The notes under the pieces are model-generated. The model ran no database searches and was not told where the DNA came from. It saw only the letters and a program-made list of their open reading frames with translations. 64,000 bases of DNA from Certhia americana (Eukaryota > Chordata > Aves > Passeriformes > Certhiidae), in the NCBI GenBank assembly GCA_018697195.1, contig CM031858.1:78003133-78067132 (forward strand), written 5' to 3'. Numbering within the stretch: the first letter of the stretch is position 1; the number at the start of each line of letters is the position of its first letter. This document shows, in pieces, positions 27,101 to 40,790 of this stretch. The position numbers and the translations under genes are program-made.

Positions 27101-28089
27101 TCATTGAAGCTCCTACCCAAACTCCTAAGATCTCACTGGAACATGGAGGGTAACTCTCACCATAAGAAAATAGGTAGACTGAGTCTTCTTTCAGAAGTGC
27201 CTTTTAATCTCAGCTGTGGGGGGATCCCAGTCAACCAGCTGAGACTGAAATACACAGAATTTTTAGAGTATGTAACTAGTAGTTCTTAGTGAAAGCACAG
27301 CTTTCAGCCTGTCAACTTCTGAATAACCCAGTCTTGCTCATACTTAGTACAGGACTATGTAAATATAATTTGCCTAATGTTTTACTGAATTACTTTGGTG
27401 TACGGCTGGGTAAAGAATTAAGAAAGAGAGGGCTGTGCCCACCTAGACACAAGAAGTGCAAGTAGCATGCTTCAAACTGAATCTGAACTTATTTAACTCC
27501 TTCCAGATGAAATCACAGAGACCATGAGCAGAAAAGAGCTTTACATGCAGTGCAACACAAAGGACCACAGGAATCCTCTAAAGCTACTTAAAATTCTTTC
27601 AAAATGAAAATAACTTGTTTGAAGAAAATACCTACTGAAATATTTCTAAAGCTCTTCAGGTATTTGCTATTATACTTCATACAGTCTAACCTAAGTTCAA
27701 GAAACCTCTGATAGAAGTCTGCAACTATAAACAAGGGTAACTTAGATTAATCCAGGTAAGGAATATTGTCTTTTTTCAGAGTGCAATGAGTACAAACTGC
27801 CTGGAAGCTGAAGTGACAGCTGCAATTTATATGAGGCTGCCACACAGAGGAGGAAATACAAGACTAATTGCTAGAGAACTGTATAGGTTTGTGTTAAGAA
27901 TGTCTAAATTAATGACACTTCCTTGATTTTGTTGAAAATGCTGTTGCTGCAGGGCAAGTTACAGTGAAGAAATCACACTGTTCAGCTCCAAGATTACTTT
28001 TTGATTTTGAGCTTCTCTTTGCCTTTCCCTTTTCTCCAAAACAAAAAAGAAAAAAAAGGAGGAAAAAAGCCTGTTTCCCATAACGCTCT

Positions 28090-28116
28090 TTTAAAAGTCT
28101 TTTAAAGACTTTTAAA
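28090..28116. repeat. 27-bp palindrome, 13-bp arms
   Basis: TTTAAAAGTCTTT, one base T, AAAGACTTTTAAA; the 13-base arms are exact reverse complements. The longest perfect inverted repeat I found in the window. Confidence 0.95.
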
Positions 28117-29787
28117 TGTCTTGCAGCATTGCAACATAACTATGGCATTAAGATACTATTTTAATCCAGGATAATTTTGATTTGGCTTGCTGAAACCACT
28201 ATTAACTTTTCAAAACTCTTAAACCAACAGTATGTATGAAGACAGCAGTCTTATTTTTAATATGACAATAAAAACTTTGCTTGGTGGAGAGTGAGTACAG
28301 GGATGATTGGACACAACAAGGTTATACATATAACTAGTCTGAATTTAACAAGAATATCTATACATGTGTGAGCTTGGGTGCAATTTCTAAACAAAAATTT
28401 CCAAGAGAATTTTGGCTTTGAACATTTTAAAATATGCTTTGTTATGTTATTCTCAAAATATAGGCATTAAAATTTACTGCTAAAAGAGAATGCTATATTA
28501 GTCTTTGGAAACTTCTACATAAGGAGCTCAGTTTCTTGTCATGTATGAATTTCAGTGAAGCTTCCACAGTCCAGTGAACTACCATTTTGAAATTCAAGGG
28601 GTTTTCACACCAATATCATTGCATTGATTACTTTGTTTTTGAAAGAAAAAGGGATCTTTCAGAAGGGAAAAACCTACTTTCACACACTTTCATAATATTG
28701 CCTGACACTAGAAGCTGAGTTCTCATTTTGGCTGCGATAGGATAAAGCCAGAATGATTCCCTTGACTTCAGTTACACAAGAAAGTGAGGTGTTTCTGAAG
28801 AAAGAAATTCTTTATAAAACCTTTAGACACAGATTAAAAATTTAGAAACAGAAAAGATCTTAGAGAAGACTTTGAGTGATCACAGTTTAAATTAAATGAT
28901 AGTTAAAAAGAGAGCTGTTGCACTTGTTATTCTGATTGTGACAAGAATCTCATGGAATTCTGGGAGAATCACAGAATATGGTCTCTATCAGAAGAGAACA
29001 TTTTTTCCTTTTTCCATTAGCAGTCTAACAAATGGTGTCTCTCAGATGCTGCCAACATCATGACATCTTCTTAAAATTACAAGATCTCATTGCAAACAGT
29101 TTAGATTTGATACAAAATCTCCTGGTTCTGGTCCCTGTTTTGTCACTGTATTTTATTCTATGACTCCTTCACATATGCCACTCTTCCTTCCCTCCACAAG
29201 CATAAACCAGCACTGGATTAGTGGTTACTCATTGGATCAGTAAACAGGCCAGTGTAAATCCTGATTTGGTCATTTATGTTTTGCCAATCACCAGCAACTG
29301 AACAGATATTTTAAAAGACAGATGCGGCAGAAATGAGAATCACTTCAGCTAAATTAAAAATGATACGTAAATTACTCTTATAAACTAGCCGTAAACTATA
29401 ATTTAATAATATTTACCAGAATGGAGAAAAAAGTAGATTCATCAAGATTGCAGTGTAAAGAAGGCCAAAAATAGCTTAATGCCCTGATGTTACATTTATC
29501 CCAACAATGGTGGTTTTCCGAACTGTCATGAGGTACTTCTAACCAGAGAAAAATCTCCAAGTACCTGTAAAAGGAAAAATAGTTTGTGCATGTAGTTTGC
29601 TGTTTTATTGGAGTTCTGCTTAATACCTCTTCCATGACCCACTATTGACTCTTTTTGTGTAAAGATCAAGCAAAAAAACACCTGAAAATCACTGACTTGT
29701 AGGATCTGCACTTCAACCAGCAATTTTCCCTCCAGAACATTTTCATAATGTCTCAAAGAAATGAACATCTTTGTTAAGAGCTCCTTC

Positions 29788-29807
29788 TTTTTTTTTTTTT
29801 TTTTTTT
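29788..29807. repeat. Homopolymer T20
   Basis: Uninterrupted run of 20 T. Could be the poly-A end of a minus-strand retrocopy, but no upstream gene-like sequence is evident. Confidence 0.95.
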
Positions 29808-31665
29808 AATTCTGTGTCCAAAACAGAACCTATCTCATTTTTATATTTCCCTAATAGGCTCACTGCAAAGTTGTAAAATATTTACAGTGACAATACAAGC
29901 AGATTCAACTTTCAGGATGTTCTGAACATGCAGCAAAGAAAACAGGTTTTTTGCTCAGTGGCAAGGTAGATGATTATATCTAAGGACAGGCATTAAGAGG
30001 AATTGAGAGTCAGAACTTGAAGTGTTCCCACACAAGCCTGCCATTTCAGTCCCATAAAGATTGTAGAAAAATTAAAGGCAATAGCACCTATTAGAAAATA
30101 AATTATTTATAAATCACAGTGCCAAAAATTTTAACAAAAACATTGAAAGTTTCACTGTCATACTTCCTCTATATCAGTGAAGTTTACACACAATGTAAAA
30201 TAAAGTCTTATTACTTATGACCACTCATACTCCTCGTGGTCTTTAGCTTGTTATCTGTTATAGAAGAAAATTATTCATAGATTTTTATGGATACAATATT
30301 ATTTAAGCCTTATAGACACAAGCAGATGCTTTGGAAGGCACCTATCCATGACAAAGGTAATAATTTTCATTAATGGTTACTTTCATTTCTGTCAGTGAGG
30401 CTTTGAGATTATGGGTGGATTGAAACACATTTTTAGCCACCAATTTATAGCACTTTTTTGCATTCCAGCTCTTGATTGTGTAAGCAGTAAAAATTTTAAG
30501 GATTGGTATTTTTATAATAACAAACTGTAAGAGAAAAAGAGTTACATATTAGATTTTTATTCATAACAGTGTCTCTGTGTCATTTTCAGTGCAGAACCAC
30601 AGTTTCACTGAACAGATCCACCCACAGCTTTCTCCCATGAATTTTTTATCCTTTCTCTTAGGACTGGGCACCTGAGACAAACTATTCTGACAATGCTCTT
30701 TGAACTCATCTGGTCACGCAATGGGCAAAGAGGCTTTCTCAGCTAAGGTAGGGACCCTCTGCAGGTCAAGAATGTCTGACTTTGAGTAATGACAGGGCAG
30801 GGAAATGCAGACAAACCTTCCAACACTCTTTGAGGTTTCTAAGTGTTTATATTGCTTTGGGAACAGTAGACCCATTTCTCACCTGAAATTTGCCACAGAA
30901 CACCACTCCAGAAAAGTGAGAGAGGACTTATTTATTCAAATGAAGTCAGCAGTCATATTGCTGTTATTCTCTCCAAGACATTCTTGGATGTCTTCAGGGC
31001 ACAAAACTACAAAGAATAAATTCTGCAAGTATTCTTAAATGGAACAACCTGTCTTTCAGAGAAGTCTCTGAACAGGCATGTGTCACAAATAATCATTTTG
31101 CATGCTCCACTTTACCTTAGTTGTCAAAAAACAAATTCCTCAAAACTAAGACTGTAGTTTGGTTTTAGAATAGACACACTCAAAAAAAAAAATCCTTTTT
31201 TTCCCCAATACATGCAAGTTAATCAAGAGATCCAATAGGAAAATAAAATGTACTAATTAAGTTGAAAAGCAAAGCAATGTTCTTATAGTTCTTGGAATTG
31301 ATTAAACTTATTCAAACTGGTATTTGCAAACACCTCATTCTTACAGTAAAACCCAAAAAATTCTTTTAGTACAACAAGCTTCAACACTGATATCTGCCTA
31401 ATACATTTCTCTGTTAATGTAATAATTAATGATTTTTTTACATAGTTTCCAACAAGAAAGAAATGCAGTATTGGCCTCTCATTGTTTCCTAAATATTTCT
31501 ATGTTCTAAAAGATGACTGCAAGGTAGAATGATAAATTCAATGGTCAAATGTCTCCTATTTTTTCACATAAGGATGAACATCACACTTACCATTCCTTTG
31601 TACAGATGTTGTGCTGAAATATTAAATAAAGATTTGACAACCGGCATTGTATTGTAAACTGTGTC

Positions 31666-31709
31666 ACTCTTTTAATGAAAACCAGTAACTCTTTTAATGA
31701 AAATCTGTA
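31666..31709. repeat. 22-bp tandem duplication
   Basis: Two adjacent 22-bp units share ACTCTTTTAATGAAAA and differ at two or three bases in the last six positions (CCAGTA versus TCTGTA). Confidence 0.93.
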
Positions 31710-31860
31710 ATTCAAAAATATCCAACATCTAATGACTCTTTAAGAAATAAGGTTTTTTCATTTCTGCATAATGGATCACCTCTCACTTCTGTTTAGATGG
31801 ATGGTGGTATTGCCATCAAGATCTGGCCATTGCTTATTTCTGAGTAACAGAGCTTTCTTC

Positions 31861-31861
<1 letters not shown>

Positions 31862-31896
<35 letters not shown>
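31862..31896 (+). repeat. Homopolymer A35
   Basis: Uninterrupted run of 35 A, the longest homopolymer in the window. No AATAAA lies in the 10-30 bases upstream and no retrocopy is recognisable, so I call it a simple homopolymer. Confidence 0.95.
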
Positions 31897-31900
<4 letters not shown>

Positions 31901-33240
31901 CTGATTAACTAACTGACATTCCTAAGGAATCTAAAGAAGAACAATTTGGGAGTAAAGTTATTCAGGGAAATTCTCATTAATATTTTTTTAATTCTAAGTT
32001 AAGAGCCTTAAAGTTTAGCTTCCTAATGGTTGAGTTTGAGCTTGGAAAGATTTCTGCGGCCAGATATCATGCAATTTTAATTATGTGTACATCTCAAGGC
32101 AGATCTAGACTAAAATAGAAATAATTCCACTAAAATAAATCCTACATTAAATTCTGTTGAAATGGAGCAGCAGTCAGATCCTTAACCTGGTGACAGAATA
32201 TCTTTCTGTTGAAGACTCAAGGTGTTTTTGTTACATTCCTGTTGCTCCTATTGTAACATTATCTCTGGTGAAACTGTGGGAGGTATTGTTACAGCAACAG
32301 GTGTTGATGTTATAAATCGTAAACTGCTGATGTCTAAGAACTCAGGATGAAATTTTCAGCAGAGATCTAATGTATGAAATAGCTTTAAGACCTATTTAAT
32401 GGGGAGAGAAAAAAACTTGCTATGTGACTCTTTTCTGCGCGATGTGAGCCTTGGTCTAGTGTCACCTCTCAGAGTTTTTCAATGAAGGATCTGTCCTTGT
32501 GAACTTCTCTTCTTAAGGAAATTGATGTATCTTCCACATATTTTGTCAAAGAAATCACCCAGGGGCAATGCTAAGAGACTAAACATTGCTGAGTTCCTTA
32601 ACAAGAAGCCATTTCATCAAGACAGCATTATCTATGACTTTTCTGAAAAAAGGACAATAGCAATATTTAAATAAGACCCAGAGGGGAAAAATGTAGTGAT
32701 TTATGCAAGCCAACACTCATTTGAAGAAAGGAAGGAAGGAAGGAAGGAAGGAAAAGTGACTGAGCTGTAGGGCTCTGATAAACTCAGAAGGACTAAACAG
32801 CAAAAAATGCATAAAGTATAATTGAAGAAAATATACCGATTTATATAACGGCACAAAGTCTGTGTTAAATTTTGCAAATAAGAGATTGGACAAGATAAAA
32901 TTATGTCCAGGATTTTAGATTTTGATAATAAATGATGGTTTATTAGAGCTTTATTCCCATTGTCCATGAAGGAATTTTTATAATCATTTGAATTTCACTC
33001 CTGACTTAACATTCCTAGCTCAGACATTTAATTTCTTATGACATATTCCCATCACATGGTTTGATAAATGACATTTCAAAAATCTTATAATATCCTGCAG
33101 CCTGTAGATCTTTTTTAAATGAAATTTTAAAAAATCTTATTTTGGCACATGCAAAATGCTCTAAAAACATCCAAAACCTTTCAAAAAAGCTCTTTTAGTC
33201 CTTCACCTAAATCCACTTCACTAACATCTATATGTGTAAG
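31897..33240. other. Non-coding unique sequence with a GGAA repeat
   Basis: No gene recognised. A short GAAG/GGAA tetranucleotide array (about six units) lies at 32727-32753. Confidence 0.6.
32727..32753. repeat. GGAA tetranucleotide microsatellite
   Basis: About six and a half AAGG units in tandem on the plus strand. GGAA is the core of ETS-family binding sites, but there is no independent sign of regulatory use here. Confidence 0.95.
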
Positions 33241-33279
33241 TACATATACATGCATACACACACACACACGCACGCACAC

Positions 33280-33311
<32 letters not shown>

Positions 33312-33343
33312 GTAAATATATACACACACACTTTTTTTTTTTT
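33241..33343. repeat. Composite CA / CG / TA dinucleotide repeat ending in T-run
   Basis: In order: CA repeat with two ACGC interruptions (about 33256-33292), TA repeat (about 33294-33311), a second short TA/CA block (to about 33331), then a run of 12 T. Minus-strand open frames reading Cys/Val/Tyr repeats over it are artefacts. Alternating purine-pyrimidine CA/CG is Z-DNA-prone and TA is cruciform-prone (known chemistry). Confidence 0.95.
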
Positions 33344-36300
33344 GCTGACAATTTCTTATCTCCCCATGAAAACAAAAAGTATGTGTACCATGAAAAAATT
33401 CTGAATAAAATAAGGTGAATGTTGGGGGGTTTTCTGTGTCTATCTCCTGTAAATACTCGAGTATCAGTGTGGTACATCTGGGAGAGGAATGAGAAAGGGA
33501 ATTTTTATTGCTATTTTTTTTCCCACACACTTGAAACTTGTCTAGAAATGAACGGTTACATAATTGAAATATCTCAGAAAAATCCAGAATAATTTTTTCT
33601 GCAGTATTACAGGCCTTGAAATAAACCAAAGTGCAGAAAAGTTTGCCAAGTAAAAATTTTTTGTTTCTTGATGCAACTGGAAATTATTCTGTAAAACTAT
33701 CAACCTTATCCTCTACTCCCAAAATTATTTATCTAAAGAAATCAGGACAGTAGAATAGTTTGATTTGATACCTACAAATATCAACAGAAGATCCTTGATA
33801 ATTCCACACAGAAAAATACCTTCTTTCAGAATCAGGACTCTGACGAACATTGTTTCCATATTTACCAGACATTTGCATTTAATAGAAAAGAACCTCATAC
33901 TCTGGCTATTACAATGAAAGTTTAAGGCTCACATCCTCACCATATACACATTAAATCTATGAAGCTCAGCTGGCTTCAAATGGATCATACCAAAATCTAT
34001 ACTGCAATGATGAAAACTCTTACCAGGTTAAGCTCCAAGAATCCACTCTGCTTAACACATTCCTTTCAGGGTGATCTCTGCTTCTCATGAACACACAGGA
34101 CCTCCTCATTCATATTGTAAAAGTAGAAAGCACAAAATTTTATGTGGGTCAAGTTCTGCTCTCACTGAAAAAGAGGTCTATGAGACCTCTATGATTTCAA
34201 CCTATGAGTATGGCTTAGCTGTCTGCCCAGATAGGCTCACAAACCAAGTTCTGTTCTTGCTGACTGTCACTGGGATGGATTCAAGAATTAAGCTAACAAA
34301 ATGGTAAAGTCTATTATGCTTTCCTTTGCACTGCCATTTAGACTGCTCATTTTTCTTTTGCCTATTTTTTTCACATCTTCTGCTTCACCCATGGAACTTC
34401 CCAGGCATCAAATAAAGACTGTCCTGTGAATAGTATCCATGATGTTTAACCCACACAAGAAATAAAACTGCATATATGATTTGCCCATACAACATGCAAG
34501 GTACGTGATAGAATATGAGGTAAGATTGGATAGACACCGACAGAAAAAGACTATCTGAAATCTATGAAGGACCCTTCAACATTTGCAGAAATCAGACAAT
34601 TGTCTGACTTGACCTGGGCTTCACCAAGATGTTCTTGGAAGCTGCTCAGTAAACAGCTGCTTTGGCTTCTTTCTGAGCAGGTAAAAACATCTCCTCTCTC
34701 CTAATACTTACTATAGTAAGTCAGATCTGTTGCACCATAGTTTAAATTCACATTCATGCCTAAATTCAAATCCTGTTTAAGATCATTCTAGTAGAGCAAA
34801 TGAGGTTTCCAAGGCCACACACAGTCAGTCTCTCCATTAAAAAATACATGAATAAAAGCTGATTCAATGACTGATGTCTTCATGACAATTTGTATAATGT
34901 TAATCCTGATGTGTTATTGAACAGTTTTATATTTAAGAGAATTTCCTTTTGACAGCAAAATTTCAAATCTAGTAAAGAGCTGATAACAATACTTAATATT
35001 TCCTTAAATTTGAAAATAATTCTAAGTAGAAGACAATAATTAAAGACATGTTTTATTGCACAGACTTAACAATGAATTAGATGCAAACCTGTAATGTTAA
35101 CAGTGTAGGAGTTAATGAAATTCAGTCACAGGAAAAGATGAAAGAGCACAAAAAAAGGCCTATTCTTCTATCTAGTCTGTTATAAGAAACATAAGGGAAT
35201 GAGAAGCTTACTCTATTGAGTGAGAGAAGGTTGTTAGAGGACAAACAACTTCCTGCAATTTCACCAGAGACAACGAATCAGAAAAGAAGCTGCTAGGAAG
35301 ATTTCTGTAGCAATAGTGAGCACAAAAGAAAAAAAAATCTGTGAAGACAAAGATAAGCTTCAACCAAATACTTCACTCCAAACTTTCTTACCAAAAGCTT
35401 TGTGCCACTAGCAATATGGATGTTGAAGAGAATATGCCTTCATTAAAAAAATAAAAAAGCTTTCATTCTTTAATGCTTTTCATATGAGAGCTTGCCAAGT
35501 TTTTCTCAGAGAGGATTTTCATCCAGACAAATGGAACTTCTCTTTCTTCTATAGTCAACCAACATTCCTAATAAATAAAGCAGCAATCCCTATATTTCTA
35601 ACACCTTTAAGTAGGCCAGAAAGGGTATAATTCAACATTTTTAATATGTCATTTTACTCATAGATTACAAGTAAAATTCCTTGCCTTCTTACAACTTTCT
35701 TTTCATTGTATATTTCAGTACTGTTCTAAATCTCCTGGTACCTGCTTTTATGTTCACTGAATGATTTCTTTAATCACTGCAGCTGAATTTTCTTTCAAGA
35801 CTTCCTTCTCTGACATTCCTCCAAGATAAAATGTGTCATAGAGGCTGACACATACTACAGCAAATCTCTCAAAAATTATTAAAACATCAGCTGCCCAGAA
35901 CTTCTCAAGCACTTAAAATGCACTCACTAATTCCTCCAGTTGCCCATGGCTATTCACTCCTTCCTTCCCCTATAAGCAACACGGCCTGCTTCCAGATGTT
36001 TTTTCCAAGCATTTTTCAGCCAGAGATACATTACAATTTTTTGTTTAGAACAGTGAGTGAAACAGTAACGTACTAGACTTCAGCCTATCACCTGTTCCAT
36101 GAAATGAAACAAGGGCATTCATTCCAAGGGACCTACCGCTGGCAAAGCAAGACTTCCACACCCATTTACATTCACATATCGTACACCATCCCACTGGCTC
36201 TTCTAGTGCTCCCATGCATCAAACCAGCCCATGTTTAAACTCTTCAGGATCAGGGTTTCATAGCTGAGTTAAGGCAGGTCAGAACATAATGACCTCCAGC

Positions 36301-39300
36301 TTTAATAGGGGTGACAGGACAGATGTATCACCACTCTTCAGCTGCCTCAGTTCTTGATTCAATGCGATTCAAAAAATGCGCATTTCTGCAAACTGTAAGC
36401 CTTAAGACAAAAGAAACATAAAACAAGAATTATACTACTTCATTGAATGCAATATTTAGGTGCAACATAGGAGTCCTTTTGCTCAGAAAAATAGAAATTT
36501 TTCTCATGGTGCGGAACATTCACACACATATATATGTGTGAATATATATATATATACAAAATTAATATGCAAATACTATTATTAAGATATTGTTACCTTT
36601 CTGTGTGCAGGAAGACAACATAGATAAATGATTGAAAGGAATTACAAAACATTCACATATTTCTTAAGAGCTAGAAGACCTGTGTAATTCTGTGTGGATC
36701 TGTGTAAAACTGCTGTGGATCAGTTGCTGCTCTCTTTCAATAAGGTCATTTTAATTTGAAAATTTTTAACATACCTCCCATTGGGGGAGTTCAGCCCATC
36801 TGGGAAAATAGAATAGAATAGAATATTGTCTGAAGCTTTTTGATTTAGTATTTGATTTTGTGTTTTGCTACATACACACACAGACTTACAGAAGCCGTTT
36901 GGCTGGTTGTGTGTTTGTGTATAGTAACATACAAAGGCTCTCACTTTACTGTCAGATAAATCTAGAATTTGACAGTTAAGTGCCTTGATTAATCACATCA
37001 CCATTTCAGAGCTATTCACATAATTTAAAAATGCAAAAGAAATTGATTCTGTAGTTCTTCTCTTTCCGTGGATCCGAGAGACCATGATTACAGGAAGAAG
37101 GAAATGAGTTGAGTAAATAATTAAATAGGGCTCTGAAACTGGGGGCTAGTAGAATAAGTAGAGTGTGAACCAAATTCAGCTGAATTTATGGCAATGTAAA
37201 CTCCTTGAAACACAGTTATCTCTGTGCCTTTTTTGAGAGCCCCAGAGGAAGAATAAACACATTTCACTACTTTGTTTTGCAAATAGAGGAAAGTGCTAGC
37301 TCTCAAATAAGAAACAGACCTAGAAGGTATGCATAAAGTAGCTACAATACAGGAAAATAGATGTTATTGGGAAGAGATCAAGACCATTTGGCTTTCTCCA
37401 GCTCAGTTTTGCAGATGCTTCCCAATTAAAAAAAGAATGTGAGCTTCAAATGCTTTGATGAGAATTCCTTATCTACCAAAGCTTGGGTCCCAGATTAGCC
37501 AAATCTCTGTGCTAGATGCTCAGCTGCTACAAATTCATGGATTTACCCTGATTTAAACATGTCAGCGATATGGAAAATTCTTTTAAGTGTACAACTCAAC
37601 TCCATCTACCCAGCGAGTCAGGGTTTTTTTCTTTCTTAAGAAAAGATTTTTGAGAAACGAAGTGTACAAGTGCTATGATGAGATATTATTTAAATGCACA
37701 AAATTATGTTAAACCCCTTATAAACAGATAAAAAAATCTCAACTCTGCTCTGCAGTTCATGCTTGTACTCAGGATAGTAGTGTTAGGTTTCTCTCATATA
37801 TGGAGATACATATGTTTCCACAAGTAAGAGATAATAATAGTGGGACATTTTCTCTGTCAGCTTTCTATTTTACCATCAGTATATGTTTCAACACCTGAAG
37901 CAACAGGTTTTCATTTCTGTCTTTTTCTTTAGAGTCACACCTTTCTTTTGTGAATGACATATAATATTTCTACCTCAATCATCAGAATTATTTCATTGAA
38001 GTTGAAACTTGACACTTTGACACTAAAAAGAGCAACAAAAGACAACCTAAAAAACAGTTTCATCCAAGTGGAGGTGGTACCTCTCATAGTGGAAAAACAA
38101 TTAATTTTGAATGACTGCCAAAACAATGAAGAAGAGAAAGGAATTTCCCTACCCTGGAACTTACTGTCTAGAAGTGCACAGACAGGTAACAGAAAACCGA
38201 TGTATCATCAAAAGCTTTAGTTTTAGACTAAAAACAAAAAACAGAAACAAAACCAAAATATTTTTTAGAGAGAAGAGAGTAAATATGATTAAGAGCTGAC
38301 TCAGGAGGATTATGGTACTAGTTACTAGTTCTTCAGTTTACATAATGACATTATAAATTCTTGCTGCTGCAACAAACATGTCAGGAAATAGTTTTTCATT
38401 TAGAGGATCTGCCAAAACCCAAGCCAAACATAAAAAAACCCCTGTTTTGTCATTTCTTTGAATCAAGAGGGTATGACATGTATGAAATTCAGCAACAGGA
38501 AATACAGTGCAACAGAGAGACAGGTTCAACATCTGGAAAGTCTGACTCAGAAAAAATGCATGTACAGTATGAGACATGGGAACTCATCAAGGTCTGGATC
38601 TGTGTACTTGTGTGTTCATCACAACATAAAAAGAGACAGGCTTCCTCTATTCCTTACAGGAACATAGTTCTCCAGCTGGACTGAAAGAAGAGTTTGTGAA
38701 TTTTCTCAATCTACATTGAGACCCCAGGGAACATTAAAAAATGCCCAAATGTCACTAGCAGACACAGAATTCAGTTGGCTTTTTCAACAGGTTTCCCAAA
38801 CAATATTTCAGAGCTATTTTAAAGCTTTTATTTCCCTCTGACAGCTAACCTTTAGAATTGAAACTCTGAGGACAAATTCAGTGTAACTGAGAGGAAAACT
38901 TAAACTTTCCTCACGTACATGAGTGTGATGAGAAATACCACCCTTAGACTGAACTCAGGCAAAACTTGGTGGTTTATCCCAAGCTGTTAGTCAAGTGTTA
39001 GATCACCCATGAAGTTCAATGAAAAGAAACTTTTCAGAGAATTATCCCGTATTAGAACTTTTTGTGTGTCACCTGTGACTGATTTAATGAAAATATATGC
39101 TCAGGAATTCATTCATATATATTCATGCATTTCTTAAGACATAGTTTGAAGTGCTGTGAATGGCATAATGAAATTTAACATCCCACCTGGAATAGAGAGA
39201 AGACTCACACAATTACAATGAAGGAAATGCTGTAAATACCCCATCAGTCTCTCACAGAGTCACAGGAAGTTACTGCATAAATTCTGTTTATTGCTCTGAA

Positions 39301-40755
39301 CCCCCTTGAAATTCAATCCCAAGATAAAATTCACGCAAGTACCAGGAAAAAAAGAAAAAACAAAACAAAAGAATTATGCATCCCTGGAGATCTACCTACT
39401 TGAAAGTAATGTGCCCAAAATTTGTTTGAACAAAATCTGAAGGAAATTAAAATTGGGGGCATTTTAATTGGTGTCAGAGAGCTATTTTTTCCATATGGTG
39501 TTGGGAAATGTAATTTCAAGTAGTGAAGAGTACAGAGATCTCTTATGAGCAATAGATAAAGAAATAAAGTGCCTATGTGACCATTGTTCTGTTACTGAAT
39601 TCAGATTTACAGGTATTTTACATCATTTGATTAAAAGTGAGGGGGAGAAGTGAAAACTTCTTTGCTTTGTTGAAAAATCATTTAGAAAAACAAGAAAAAT
39701 AAGTTGGTTATTCAGAATTTTTTTCAGATCTGTAGCCATCTATGAGGTATTATAAAGCTGATTTGTCAAAAACAAAGCCATCAACTATTTTATATTACCT
39801 GCAAAATGAAGTTTTTACATCAAACATGGGAAGACTCAAAATTTGTGCTTATAATTGTTATGGATATTTCTTTCTTTGACATAGCTGGGAAGATGTGTTC
39901 ACTTCAATAACCTCTCCTAAAAGCATCTGCAAGTAATGAACAGAAACAGAAGAAGTGACTAAGCTCTCATGGGGTCAACTTTGACCTGAGCAGTGAGGAG
40001 TATAGCACTGCCCCTTGTGGAACAGAGGATTGAAAATATTTTGAAAAAAATCTTGAAAATTTTCTTTTACCTTGTATTTATATCCTTCTACATCTATTTC
40101 ATATTAAAACAGAAAAAGATAATAAGGAAAAGGGGTATGTGACTTTTTATGATCATATGAAAAACCTCAGTTTTTAGAAAAGACTAATCCTTAGCCTGTT
40201 TGTAGAATTAAATTTTGCTGGAGATCATAAAGTTTTTGTTATGATCCTATTTTTTCCCTCTTTTTATCTTTCTGTGTTTCTGGTTGTGGAAAGGAAAAGA
40301 AAATGTGGAGGTTCTCATGAAACTTACTGCACAGTTTCACACACCGAAAGGATCAAATTAAGATCAGATGTAGAAAGGAGCAGCAATAAGGATGTGAATG
40401 GGGATGCAATCTCCTGCACCTGGTTTGAATTTTGTTGCACTCTACTAATTCAGATACACCACCAATATATTACACTACGCAGCACTCGATCAAAAAAAAA
40501 AAAAATTGCTCAAGAGGGATTACCTTTATTTTAACTTTGTTTTGTGACAAAGCTACAAAGAGGCAGAACTTCAGGTAACACATTAATATTCATTGTATGA
40601 TAAAAAAAAAAGGAGAGGATGAACCATCCTTAACAGTAATTTTATATAAATAAGATATTCAGATGAATATTGATGTGTATTTTTTTTATTATTTATTTCT
40701 CTGGTGTATGTAAGTTCTAGTACTGGACCACCTCTGACAGAGGCAATACAAGCAG
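33344..40755. other. Non-coding unique sequence, mostly featureless
   Basis: About 7.4 kb, AT-rich, no supportable exon. Minor items are two perfect 16-bp palindromes (34592-34607 and 34706-34721), a CA/TA palindrome followed by TA repeat (36523-36556), and a GAATA x3-4 run (36806-36825). The overlapping frames at 38338-38684 on both strands show no recognisable domain. Confidence 0.6.
36523..36556. repeat. CACACATATATATGTGTG palindrome plus TA repeat
   Basis: An 18-bp perfect palindrome (36523-36540) of CA, TA and TG steps is followed by an alternating TA run (36542-36556). Confidence 0.93.
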
Positions 40756-40758
40756 AAA

Positions 40759-40790
<32 letters not shown>
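40756..40790. repeat. AAAT tetranucleotide microsatellite
   Basis: Nearly nine uninterrupted AAAT units, 35 bp. Confidence 0.97.

Larger units (their letters stand above)
21147..31861. other. Non-coding unique sequence, largely featureless
   Basis: About 10.7 kb of AT-rich single-copy sequence without a supportable exon, RNA gene or transposon. Minor items are an ACAT x4 repeat (24100-24115), a T/G-rich patch (about 26147-26200), an A-rich patch (about 28036-28072), the palindrome at 28090, a run of 20 T (29788-29807) and a 22-bp tandem duplication (31666-31709). Open frames of 60-93 codons are present but show no recognisable domain. Confidence 0.6.

Noticed and set aside
33181..33629. Two minus-strand frames of 98 and 133 codons
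   Set aside because: Largely translation of the CA/TA repeat; no domain outside it.
39973..39987. GGTCAACTTTGACCT, considered as a nuclear-receptor element
   Set aside because: Half-site spacing is four bases rather than the three of an estrogen element, and a single site without context is not evidence.
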